Part shown: piece after piece, positions 27,425 through 35,872 of the stretch
How the letters are laid out: each line of letters begins with the position of its first letter
Numbering within the stretch: the stretch's first letter is position 1
Source of the DNA: Streptomyces griseus
GTDB lineage: Bacteria; Actinomycetota; Actinomycetes; Streptomycetales; Streptomycetaceae
NCBI RefSeq assembly: GCF_001715295.1
Contig: NZ_MDKB01000002.1
Span: forward strand, 1,820,313-1,884,312
DNA: 64,000 bases
Reading direction: 5' to 3'
Notes under the pieces: model-generated
Databases searched by the model: none
What the model was told of the DNA's origin: nothing
The model's input: only the letters and a program-made list of their open reading frames with translations
Translations under genes and position numbers: made by a program

Positions 27425-27733
27425 ATGCGCTGTGTCATCGCCCGCTTCCCCTTCGACCTCTTCAAGAACGAGGTGGAGGACTCGATGAAGGGCATCAAGC
27501 CCGAACCCGTCACCGGTGACGCCGTGGTCATCAGCCGCCGCGTGTATCCCGTCAAGCAGGTGGGTGAAGTGATCACCCGGCAGGACCGCCGCGACTTCAG
27601 CGCGGCCGAGGTGACCCGGGCGCTGACGCGTCTCGGCTTCACCTGCCGGCCCGCGGAGCCTCCCGCACCGGCGGTGCCGTTGACCCCGCTGGAGACCGCG
27701 TCGGCTCTGCTCGGCACCCCCGGGTCCGTCTGA
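27425..27733 (+). CDS. Conserved actinobacterial protein of unknown function, next to the helicase
   Basis: 102 aa, MRCVIARFPFDLFKNEVEDSM. It begins 62 bp after the helicase stop in the same direction, with GAGG before the ATG, and probably belongs to its transcript. A compact N-terminal alpha/beta part (1-60) is followed by a Pro-rich end. I do not recognise a characterised family. The constant neighbourhood with the csp/helicase genes in Streptomyces (from memory) suggests an RNA or cold-stress link. Confidence 0.7.
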   Translation: MRCVIARFPFDLFKNEVEDSMKGIKPEPVTGDAVVISRRVYPVKQVGEVITRQDRRDFSAAEVTRALTRLGFTCRPAEPPAPAVPLTPLETASALLGTPGSV

Positions 27734-27846
27734 CCGGTACGCGTCTGCGACCCGCACCCCCGTGCCCGCCAGGGCCGGGGGTGCGGTGCGTGGCACAGCC
27801 GCCTGGGATGCGGGGTCCGTACGCGAGGCCGTGCGCACGGGCGTGC

Positions 27847-28755
27847 TCAGGGGCGCAGGACGACCTTGCCGACCGTCCGGCGTGCCAGCAGGTCCGCGTG
27901 GGCGCGCCGGGCCTCCGCGAGCGGATAGTCCGCGCCGGTCACGGGCTTCAGCCGGTCCGCCGCGACCAGGGCGAGGAGTTCCCCGAGCGGCCCCTCCACG
28001 GCACCGGGAACGGCCAGCGTGGGGCGGAGCCAGAACCCGACGACGGAGGCGTTGAGGCGGCCGAGCCGGGCCGGGTCGACGGGGGTGAAGCCGGTGCGGG
28101 CCGCGCTGCCGTACGTCACGAGGCGGCCGAAGGAGGCGAGCGAGCCGAGCGCCTGCTCGAAGAGTTCGCCGCCGACCGCGTCCAGGATGACGTCGGCCTT
28201 CTCCTGGAGGGGGTAGGTGACCACCGCGTCCGCGCCGAGGTCCAGGACCAGCCGCTCCTTGGCCGGGGTGGAGACCTGTGCGAGAACCCTGCCCGCCCCG
28301 AACCGGCGGGCCAGCTGGACCGCCAGGCTGCCCACGCCACCGGCCGCGGAGTGCACGACGACGCTCTCCCCGTCCCGCAGCCGTGCCGAGGTGCGCAGCA
28401 GGTGCCACGCCGTCAGCCCCTGCACCAGGAGGGCCAGCGCCTCGGCCGCGTCCAGGGTCTCGGGGATCTCGTGGACCGCGGACTCCTTGGCGAGAACCTG
28501 CTCCGCGTATCCGTGGGAGACCCGGGCCAGGACCCGTCTCCCGTCGGGAGTACGGCCCACGACCTCGCTGCCCGGCACGTAGGGGAGGGCGTCGGCGGCG
28601 AGGTAGGAACCGTCCACCTGGTGGGTGTCCGCGAAGTTCACCCCCGCCGCCTCGACGGTGATCAGAATGTCACCGGGGCCCGGGACGGGAGGGGGCAGCT
28701 CAACGGGGTTCAGGACTTCGGGACCACCGAAGTGGTCGAACTGGATGGCGAGCAT
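27847..28755 (-). CDS. NADPH:quinone reductase-like zinc-independent MDR oxidoreductase
   Basis: 302 aa from MLAIQFDHFGGPEVLNPVE. The GroES-like half (AAGVNFADTHQVDG) is followed by the NADPH-binding Rossmann motif VHSAAGGVGSLAVQLA (about 135-150) and AVVTYPLQEKADVILDAVGG. No zinc-ligand cysteines are seen, so it is quinone-reductase-like. The upstream extension to 28908 is low-quality sequence and was rejected. There is no clear ribosome site. Confidence 0.9.
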   Translation of the reverse strand: MLAIQFDHFGGPEVLNPVELPPPVPGPGDILITVEAAGVNFADTHQVDGSYLAADALPYVPGSEVVGRTPDGRRVLARVSHGYAEQVLAKESAVHEIPETLDAAEALALLVQGLTAWHLLRTSARLRDGESVVVHSAAGGVGSLAVQLARRFGAGRVLAQVSTPAKERLVLDLGADAVVTYPLQEKADVILDAVGGELFEQALGSLASFGRLVTYGSAARTGFTPVDPARLGRLNASVVGFWLRPTLAVPGAVEGPLGELLALVAADRLKPVTGADYPLAEARRAHADLLARRTVGKVVLRP

Positions 28756-28802
28756 GCCGCACGGTACCGCGCGGGATCGGGCGTCGGCCGGATCGGGGGT
28801 GA

Positions 28803-28840
28803 GGCCCGTTCGTCCGGTGGAGCACCCGGACGAACGGGCC
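28803..28840. other. 15-bp perfect hairpin in a divergent promoter region
   Basis: GGCCCGTTCGTCCGG and CCGGACGAACGGGCC form a perfect stem around an 8-base loop. It lies 48 bp upstream of the quinone reductase start, in the 300-bp gap between two genes that diverge. A terminator is not expected there, so an operator, an insulator or a relic terminator are alternatives. Nothing else was seen in the gap. Confidence 0.6.
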
Positions 28841-29055
28841 GACCGAAATACGGCAAAACGGCACATCCGGTCTGTTATGGGGCTTGCTGCGTCACGCCCC
28901 CCGCGCACACAGGATGCCGGCCGTTCCCGCGCGAAGGGCCCCCGGAGCCCGGGTGCCGCCTACGAACCGGGTGCCGAAACGGCTGTCGACGTAGGTGGCC
29001 ACAGGGGTTGTCCACAGACGTGGTCGCGGCCGGACATGCCTGCGAGACTGCGCGC

Positions 29056-29820
29056 ATGAGCGATCTCCTGAACGGCAAAGTCGTCCTCGTCACCGGGGCG
29101 AGCAGTGGTATCGGCGCGGCGGCGGCGCACGTGTTCTCCAGGGAAGGCGCGACGGTCGTGCTCGCCGCGCGCAGGGAGGACCGTCTGGCCGCGCTGGCAG
29201 GCGAGTTGAGGGACAAGGGAGCGCAGGCGTCGCACGTCGTCTGTGACGTCAGGGTGGCCGAAGACGCCGCCAGGGCGGTCACGTTCACGGTGGACACCTA
29301 CGGGCGTCTCGACTCCGCCTTCAACAACGCGGGGCTGGGCGGGGACCGTACCCCTATGCACCTCATGGGAGATGACGTCTACGACGCCGTCATGGACACC
29401 AACGTCCGTGGGGTGTGGAACTGCCTCCGGCACGAGATAGCGGCCATGCTGGCAGGCGGTGCGGGCGGTTCCATCGTCAACACCACCAGTGTGGGCGGGT
29501 TGGTGGCGATACCCGCCGCCGCCCCCTACATAGCGGCCAAACACGCGGTGGTCGGCCTCACCAGGGCCGCGGCGGACGAATACGCGCAGCAGGGCATCAG
29601 GGTCAACGCCGTGGCCCCGGGCACCACCCGCAGCGAGATCACGGCCGACTGGTTCGGCCGCAACCCCGGTCTGGAGGACATGGTCAACAGCATGACGCCG
29701 CAGGGGCGCACGGCCGAGCCGGTGGAGATAGCGGCGGCCGCGGCCTGGCTGCTCAGTGATCGCTGCCCGTTCCTCACGGGCACGGTCCTGCCGGTGGACG
29801 GCGGCTTCGTCAACCAGTGA
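29056..29820 (+). CDS. Short-chain dehydrogenase/reductase (SDR)
   Basis: 254 aa, classical SDR. Cofactor motif TGASSGIG (13-20), NNAG (90-93), and catalytic Ser145, Tyr158 and Lys162 in YIAAK are present. It ends with PVDGGFVNQ. It converges with the AfsA-like gene with only 24 bp between the stops. Reductases of this class (for example BarS1 in virginiae butanolide synthesis) reduce the keto group of gamma-butyrolactone precursors, so a role in that pathway is a reasonable inference. A generic 3-oxoacyl or sugar dehydrogenase activity cannot be excluded. Confidence 0.88.
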   Translation: MSDLLNGKVVLVTGASSGIGAAAAHVFSREGATVVLAARREDRLAALAGELRDKGAQASHVVCDVRVAEDAARAVTFTVDTYGRLDSAFNNAGLGGDRTPMHLMGDDVYDAVMDTNVRGVWNCLRHEIAAMLAGGAGGSIVNTTSVGGLVAIPAAAPYIAAKHAVVGLTRAAADEYAQQGIRVNAVAPGTTRSEITADWFGRNPGLEDMVNSMTPQGRTAEPVEIAAAAAWLLSDRCPFLTGTVLPVDGGFVNQ

Positions 29821-29844
29821 GCCGGCGCGGCGCGCGGCCGGCCG

Positions 29845-30780
29845 TCAGCCGCACGGACCGCTCAGCCGGCCACGGAAGACCGTTCTGCCGTCCTGCACTC
29901 CGGTGACCAGCACGGCCGTCTCGCCGGGGGCGCCGGTGGGCACGGCCTCCGCCTCGATCCAGCAGGGCCGGTCGAACTCGGTGTACCGCTCGAAGGTGGT
30001 GGCGATCGTGGTCGGCTCGAAGGGAGTCGGATGCAGCGTCGCGTGCGCCGCCTGGTGGGCGGCTTCCATCAGGACGAGCCCGGGGACGTGGTCGACGGGG
30101 TGGTCGAAGAGCAGGACGTTGTCCACGTCGTTGCGCAACTGCCAGTGCCGGGGCCGGTCACCGGGAGCGAGCACCACATCGGTGGGCGTGGCACGGCCGA
30201 CGGTGCGGGGGGCCACCGGTTCGGGGAGGGGCCAGGTGTTCCATCCGGCGCTCAGCCGCTCGCCACGCAGCCGGCGATAGGCGCCCGGGGAGATCCACCC
30301 GAACTGGCAATCCGCCCGCGCCACCAGGTCGTTGTCATGGAAAAGGCGGATATCCATTCCCAGGGAGCTGACGGACCGGCCGCGTTTCTTCTGTTCCGCG
30401 AGGGAGATCCTGACCGTGAGGGGGCAGGATTGCCGGGGGGAGGCGGACACGCTGAATCCGGGGGCGACGGTGAAGTCGAAGGAGTCCAGGAGCGTGTGAT
30501 GGGACAGGGGGACGCCGTACTCCGCGTGCGCTATGGCGAGACCGCTCTGCCGGATGGTCTGGACGAGCACCCGGGGGTCGTACGGCATCCCGTCCTGGGG
30601 CACCGGCCAGTGGGCGGTGAGTGAGAACTCGCCATCTTCCAGGCGGTCCCAGCCGCTGATCAGAACGGCGTCGGCGCGACTGAGGTGGACGTACTCCTTG
30701 GGGACGCCGACCGGGTCTTCTGCCCTGCTGCGCGGTGTCTGCGGGCACAGAGGTACGTCGGGCACGGCCCCCCCGGACAT
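29845..30780 (-). CDS. AfsA/ScbA/BarX-family gamma-butyrolactone biosynthesis protein
   Basis: 311 aa with two AfsA hot-dog domains (about 25-165 and 190-305), including PKEYVHLSRADAVLISGW, RQSGLAIAHAEYGVPLSHHTLLDSFDF, WQLRNDVDNVLLFDHPVDHVPGLVLMEAAHQAAH. AfsA proteins condense a beta-ketoacyl thioester with dihydroxyacetone phosphate, the first step to the signalling lactone. It diverges from a TetR receptor gene and shares a 90-bp promoter region with a palindrome. No Shine-Dalgarno sequence precedes the ATG, so the mRNA may be leaderless. Confidence 0.9.
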   Translation of the reverse strand: MSGGAVPDVPLCPQTPRSRAEDPVGVPKEYVHLSRADAVLISGWDRLEDGEFSLTAHWPVPQDGMPYDPRVLVQTIRQSGLAIAHAEYGVPLSHHTLLDSFDFTVAPGFSVSASPRQSCPLTVRISLAEQKKRGRSVSSLGMDIRLFHDNDLVARADCQFGWISPGAYRRLRGERLSAGWNTWPLPEPVAPRTVGRATPTDVVLAPGDRPRHWQLRNDVDNVLLFDHPVDHVPGLVLMEAAHQAAHATLHPTPFEPTTIATTFERYTEFDRPCWIEAEAVPTGAPGETAVLVTGVQDGRTVFRGRLSGPCG

Positions 30781-30806
30781 GTCGCAAAATGGTCAGTGTG
30801 GCGCTG

Positions 30807-30829
30807 ATACGGTACCGGTTCACCGGTAT
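30807..30829. promoter_or_regulatory. Candidate autoregulatory element (ARE-like) between afsA-like and receptor genes
   Basis: Outer ATAC/GTAT arms enclose two ACCGGT hexamers; the inner half-sites are inverted CCGGTAT and ATACGG with one base out of phase. It occupies the shared promoter region of the divergent synthase and receptor genes, where gamma-butyrolactone receptors bind. The fit to the published ARE consensus is only partial. Confidence 0.5.
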
Positions 30830-30870
30830 TTTTTGAAGAAGCGTCCATCCACGGCCAAGGGGAGCGCGAG

Positions 30871-31518
30871 TTGGCACGACAGCAACGGGCGATCCGCACG
30901 CGCAGAATCTTCCTGGAAGCCGCCGCAGAGGTCTTCGACGAGCACGGCTACGACGCCGCGACGATCGCCGCGATCCTTGACCGCGCCGGTCTCACCAGGG
31001 GCGCGCTCTACTTCCACTTCACGTCGAAGGAGGAGCTGGCCCGCGGTGTTCTCCAGGAGGCGGTGACCGCGGACGGCGTCACTCCACAGACGTTCAAGCT
31101 GCAGGAGTGGGTGGACATGGCCCTTCTGCTGGCCTACCGGCTGCCCAGGGAGCCCCTGCTCAGCGCCTCGATACGACTGTCGGTCGACCCGCGGGCGCGC
31201 AGCCTCTTCGGGACCCGCTGGCCGGACTGGATCGTGATAGGCGCCGACCTCCTCACCGAGGCGAAGGAGCGCGGCGAGCTGCTTCCGCACGTCGATCCGG
31301 TAGCCACGTCACGTCTCCTGGTCGGGGCCTGGACCGGGGTGCAGCTGGTGACGGAGTCCATGGCGGATCCGCCGGACCTCGTCACCGAGATCTCGGCCCT
31401 CTTCGAGCTCATCCTCCCCAACACGACCGTGCCGGGCGTGCTGGCCCGGCTGGACACCTCCCCGCACCGGGCCGAACGCATCATCGAGCAGAACAGGACA
31501 GCCGCTGTCGCGTCCTGA
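30871..31518 (+). CDS. ScbR/ArpA-like gamma-butyrolactone receptor (TetR family)
   Basis: 215 aa. TTG start, because GGGGAG lies seven bases ahead. The TetR helix-turn-helix reads ATIAAILDRAGLTRGALYFHFTSKEELARGVL (about 30-62), very close to the GBL-receptor type. A conserved ligand-domain Trp is present (LFGTRWPDWIVIG). It normally represses the divergent synthase gene and downstream antibiotic regulators until the lactone binds. The neighbouring AfsA-like gene makes the receptor assignment strong. A pseudo-receptor (antibiotic-binding) remains possible. Confidence 0.88.
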   Translation: MARQQRAIRTRRIFLEAAAEVFDEHGYDAATIAAILDRAGLTRGALYFHFTSKEELARGVLQEAVTADGVTPQTFKLQEWVDMALLLAYRLPREPLLSASIRLSVDPRARSLFGTRWPDWIVIGADLLTEAKERGELLPHVDPVATSRLLVGAWTGVQLVTESMADPPDLVTEISALFELILPNTTVPGVLARLDTSPHRAERIIEQNRTAAVAS

Positions 31519-31599
31519 CCCGGCCGGCCGCACGGCCACGTGTCACCCGAATGGGGGTCCTCGCCTGCGTCGTGGCTGGTCGGGCGGCATGGTGGCTCT

Positions 31600-32334
31600 A
31601 TGTGGCTTCGCCGAACAGCCCTGGGCGCCATGGTCGTGCCGCTGACGCTCCTGGTCTTCCGGGACGCGCCGGTACGGCTCGTCGCGCCCGATCCGGCCAT
31701 GGCGAAGCCCGAGACGGAGAGCGGCGCCCCGCGGCCCCCGATCGTCAGCCGTGCCGCGTGGCACGCGGACGAGGGCCTGGTCAAGGAGAAGGCGGTCTAC
31801 ACGGGGGGCGTGAAGGTCGTCTTCGTGCACCACACCGGGCACACCAACCGGTACGCCTGCGCCGACGCCCCCAAGATGCTCCGTGCCATGGAGGCGCAGC
31901 ACGTCAAGGGCGAGGGGTGGGACGACATCGGCTACAACTTCGTCGTGGACCGCTGCGGGACCATATACGAGGGCAGGGCGGGCGGCGTCGGCCGTACCGT
32001 GCGCGGAGCCCACGCCACGGGGTTCAACGCGCACAGCGTGGGAGTGGCGGCCCTGGGCACCTTCGGCCCCGGGGTAGCGGTGCCCAAGGCGCTCATCGAG
32101 GGGATCGCGAAGGTGGGCGCGTGGAAGCTGCGCAGGGAGATCGACCCACGGGACATCGTACGGATGGTCTCCACGAACGGTGACAGTCTTTACGAGCGGG
32201 GCGAAGTCGTCCGCCTCCAGGCGGTGTCGGGCCACCGCGACACCTACCGGACCGATTGCCCCGGGGAGGCGCTGTACGCGCAACTACCGGCGATCCGGGC
32301 CGAGATGGTCAGACTGCGGGCGGCCCGGCACTGA
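31600..32334 (+). CDS. Secreted peptidoglycan-recognition-type N-acetylmuramoyl-L-alanine amidase
   Basis: 244 aa from MWLRRTALGAMVVPLTLLVF, a likely signal peptide (cleavage near AMA-KP, about 33). The Amidase_2/PGRP domain (about 45-240) has zinc ligands in VFVHHTGHTN, GAHATGFNAHSVGVAALG and VSGHRDTYRTDCPG, plus DDIGYNFVVDRCGTIYEGRAGG. It cuts the amide between muramic acid and the peptide in the cell wall. No ribosome site is clear; an in-frame GTG at 31540 would spoil the signal peptide. Confidence 0.88.
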   Translation: MWLRRTALGAMVVPLTLLVFRDAPVRLVAPDPAMAKPETESGAPRPPIVSRAAWHADEGLVKEKAVYTGGVKVVFVHHTGHTNRYACADAPKMLRAMEAQHVKGEGWDDIGYNFVVDRCGTIYEGRAGGVGRTVRGAHATGFNAHSVGVAALGTFGPGVAVPKALIEGIAKVGAWKLRREIDPRDIVRMVSTNGDSLYERGEVVRLQAVSGHRDTYRTDCPGEALYAQLPAIRAEMVRLRAARH

Positions 32335-32611
32335 GGGGATGGGGGCCCGTGTCCCTGACCCGGCCCGCCCGCGTCCGTCGTCTCCCGCGTCTGTCTGCCG
32401 TCTCCCGCGCCACGCGTCGCGGCCGGCGGCCCGAGGGCCGGTCCCGGAGCTGCCGGCAGGCGCCCGGCGACGGACAGTTGCCGCGCCTCGCCCTACCTGG
32501 CGGAACGTCTCCTGTGTCCGGCGCGCGGACCCCCATCGCCTCGTGGTGCACCGCCTCGGGACGCACCGCGTCCGACGCCGCGACTGATCGCCGCAGCTGT
32601 CGGACCGGCGC

Positions 32612-32977
32612 TCAGCCGGCGACGAACTGGGTGAGGATCGCCTGCACTTCGTAGATGTCGACACCCTTGGTGAAGGTCTTCTGGATCGGGGTCGCGCTGC
32701 CGGAGATCCAGATCTTCAGTTCGGCGTCCAGGTCGAAGGTCCCGGCCGTCTCGACCGCGAAGTGCGTGATGCTGCGGTACGGAACGGAGTGGTACTCCAC
32801 CTTCTTGCCGGTGATTCCCTGCTTGTCGACGAGCAGGAGCCGACGGTCGGTGAACAGGATGGTGTCGCGGATCAGCAGGTACGCGGCGTGCACCCGTTCG
32901 CCCTGCCCGAGCAGGCGCGCGTAGTCCTGCTGAGCTGCGGCCGGATCGACGGTGTGAGCGTTTCCGAACAGTGCCAT
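32612..32977 (-). CDS. Bacterial PH-domain protein
   Basis: 121 aa, essentially one bacterial PH domain (bPH_1): GERVHAAYLLIRDTILFTDRRLLLVDKQGITGKKVEYHSVPYRSITHFAVETAGTFDLDAELKIW. GGAGG precedes the ATG with good spacing. Its function is unknown; homologues are small cytoplasmic, probably oligomeric stress proteins. The 276-bp gap on its left (32335-32611) holds nothing I can support. Confidence 0.88.
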   Translation of the reverse strand: MALFGNAHTVDPAAAQQDYARLLGQGERVHAAYLLIRDTILFTDRRLLLVDKQGITGKKVEYHSVPYRSITHFAVETAGTFDLDAELKIWISGSATPIQKTFTKGVDIYEVQAILTQFVAG

Positions 32978-33029
32978 GAGAGAGCCTCCACCCGAGTGAA
33001 TGTGCGGACTTCGAGCGCGTCTAAGTCCA

Positions 33030-34029
<1,000 letters not shown>

Positions 34030-34071
34030 TTCGGCCCGCCCGACAGGCGCGAGAACCGAACCGAACACAGC

Positions 34072-34157
34072 GCACGAGCAGCAAGAAACCGCACGAGCAG
34101 CAGGAATCGCACGAGCAGCAGGAACCGCACGAGCAGCCCGCACGAGCAGCAGGAACC
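34072..34157. repeat. Five tandem 18-bp GCACGAGCAGCAGGAACC repeats
   Basis: Units at 34072 (19 bp), 34091, 34109, 34127 (13 bp, truncated) and 34140 share GCACGAGCAGC. They lie 40 bp after the 9-bp array and are unrelated to it in sequence. No convincing gene covers either array. Confidence 0.9.
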
Positions 34158-34207
34158 GCACCGTAGAAGCCGCTCGGCAACACCCGGAGTGAGGGCAAGT
34201 GATGGCT

Positions 34208-34582
34208 CTACCGTCCCGGCAGTACCGGAACGTCGTCCCGGAAGCGCGGAAGGGAAGCACCGTAGCCGTGCAGAGCATTCAGGTTGCCGTCGTCCCCCCA
34301 GCCGTTAGCGAAGTCCGCAACACGCCGGGTCATGATGCCGACCGGTCCGTCGGTGGTGCGGTGCGCGCGTTCCGCCCAGCTTCGGAAGCGCCGGGTGGGT
34401 CCGCGGTAAGAGCTCCGGAGCCGCCACAGCTCCCAGGTGCAGCCGATGGCGATGCGAAGTGCGTCCTCGCGGTGGCCCTCCGTGAACGCGAGCCGTGTTC
34501 CGAAGGCGTCCCCGCAGAAGTCGCCGTCCCCTCCCCGGAGCGCCGGTGGCGCCCCCGTCCTCCCCTCATGAGGGACACGCAC
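34208..34582 (-). pseudogene. Possible remnant of a large ATPase/TPR regulator
   Basis: The frame contains HREDALRIAIGCTWELWRLRSSY, then a disordered stretch. It resembles the first TPR helices after the NB-ARC/LuxR-type ATPase of AfsR-like regulators (LRLA.ALW.FW..R....EGRRWL). There is no start, RBS or full domain. Assignment is weak. Confidence 0.2.
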
Positions 34583-34747
34583 CGCGTACCGCGTTCCCGA
34601 AGGCGTCCGCCGCCGACTTCGCGATGCGTCGGGTGCGGCGGCCGGAGGAGCGACCCGTGCCCCCTCGTCCCGCAGCCCACAGGGCGGTGCCTGCCCCTCT
34701 CCGGCGCCCCCGTCCGGATCCGGCTCCCCGACCCGAGAGATCCCGGA

Positions 34748-34948
34748 CTACCGCTCCGTGGTCTCCCCGTGACTCTCCGTCTTCGTCGCACGACCCGGAC
34801 ATGCGGGATTCCTGCACGATCCGGGACCCCACTCCGGCACGAAGATGCCCAGGGTCTTGTGCCGCGTCACCACCGTCGCGACCGGGTGCTTGCAGACCGG
34901 ACACACGTGTGCGGCCCGCCGATTCTGAGGAAGCTCGGTTCTGGCCAT
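34748..34948 (-). CDS. Small zinc-ribbon-like protein
   Basis: 66 aa from MARTELPQNRRAAHVCPVCKHPVATVV. CPVC and CRNPAC (four Cys) suggest a zinc ribbon or knuckle; a basic tail follows. A GTG at 34984 with GAGAGG eight bases ahead would add twelve residues and may be the true start. Function is unknown. A CTCACC/GGTGAG dyad lies just upstream. Confidence 0.6.
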   Translation of the reverse strand: MARTELPQNRRAAHVCPVCKHPVATVVTRHKTLGIFVPEWGPGSCRNPACPGRATKTESHGETTER

Positions 34949-34995
34949 ATGTCCACGGTAGATCCACGAACTACTGAGTGACACTTTTGCGACCT

Positions 34996-35016
34996 CTCAC
35001 CCTGTAGGTAGGTGAG
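34996..35016. promoter_or_regulatory. CTCACC-N9-GGTGAG dyad
   Basis: A perfect 6-bp inverted repeat with a 9-base spacer lies upstream of the zinc-ribbon gene, in the divergent region with the HAD phosphatase gene. It is a candidate operator. Confidence 0.35.
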
Positions 35017-35110
35017 AAACTTCCTGCCCTGTGGGTGAGAAGCGGCGCCCGCGGCGGATACCTGGTGCCATGGAACGGGGGACCGCCTTCGACGAAGGGA
35101 CGACCCGGTC

Positions 35111-35872
35111 ATGGCAGCCGCGCCGTCACTGACCGCAGCCCTGCGCTCCGTACACGCAGTCGTCTTCGACACGGACGGGGTGATCACCGACTCGGCCCCC
35201 CTGCACGCCGCGGCATGGAAACAGGCGTTCGACGCGTGCCTGGCGGCCCATGAGGGGCAGCCACCCTTCGACGCGGACGAGGACTACCGGCGCCACGTCG
35301 ACGGTAAGTCGCGCCTGGACGGAGCCGAGGCCTTTCTCGCTTCCAGAGGGATCACCCTGGCGGAGGGGAGCCCCGACGACCCGCCCGGGACGGCGACCGT
35401 GCGGGCGGTCGCGGCGAGCAAGGACGCGGCGTTCACGGACGGCCTGCGCGCCCGTCCGGTCGCCGTCTGGCCGGGCACCGTCCGCCTCCTGCGGGTGCTG
35501 CGCGACGAGCGGATCCCGTGCGCCGCCGCTTCCGCCTCGCGGCACGCCACCGAGCTACTCGCGGGTGCCGGACTGCTGGACCTCTTCGCGGCCGTGGTCG
35601 ACGGTAACGAGGCGCGCCGCCTCGGCCTGCCCGGGAAACCCGACCCCGCCCTCTTCGTGGAGGCGGCGCGCCGGCTGGGGCCGCCGGTCGAGGAGACCGC
35701 CGTCGTGGAGGACGCACTCGCCGGGGTGGAGGCGGGCCGGCGCGGCGGCTTCGGTCTGGTCGTCGGGGTCGACCGGGCCCGTGGGCCCGACAGCGCGGCC
35801 GACCTGCGCCGCCACGGCGCCGATCTGGTGGTGTCCGATCCCGGCGACCTGCTGATCCCGGAGGAGGACTGA
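35111..35872 (+). CDS. Beta-phosphoglucomutase-like HAD hydrolase
   Basis: 253 aa. HAD motif I FDTDGVITDSA (about 18-28), motif II in AAASASRHA, Lys in GKPDPALF and motif IV VVEDALAGVEAG are all visible. The DTDGV form fits the beta-phosphoglucomutase subfamily. It converts beta-glucose 1-phosphate, the product of GH65 phosphorylases, into glucose 6-phosphate. Its stop overlaps the start of the GH65 gene by one base (TGATG), so the two are translationally coupled. Confidence 0.92.
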   Translation: MAAAPSLTAALRSVHAVVFDTDGVITDSAPLHAAAWKQAFDACLAAHEGQPPFDADEDYRRHVDGKSRLDGAEAFLASRGITLAEGSPDDPPGTATVRAVAASKDAAFTDGLRARPVAVWPGTVRLLRVLRDERIPCAAASASRHATELLAGAGLLDLFAAVVDGNEARRLGLPGKPDPALFVEAARRLGPPVEETAVVEDALAGVEAGRRGGFGLVVGVDRARGPDSAADLRRHGADLVVSDPGDLLIPEED

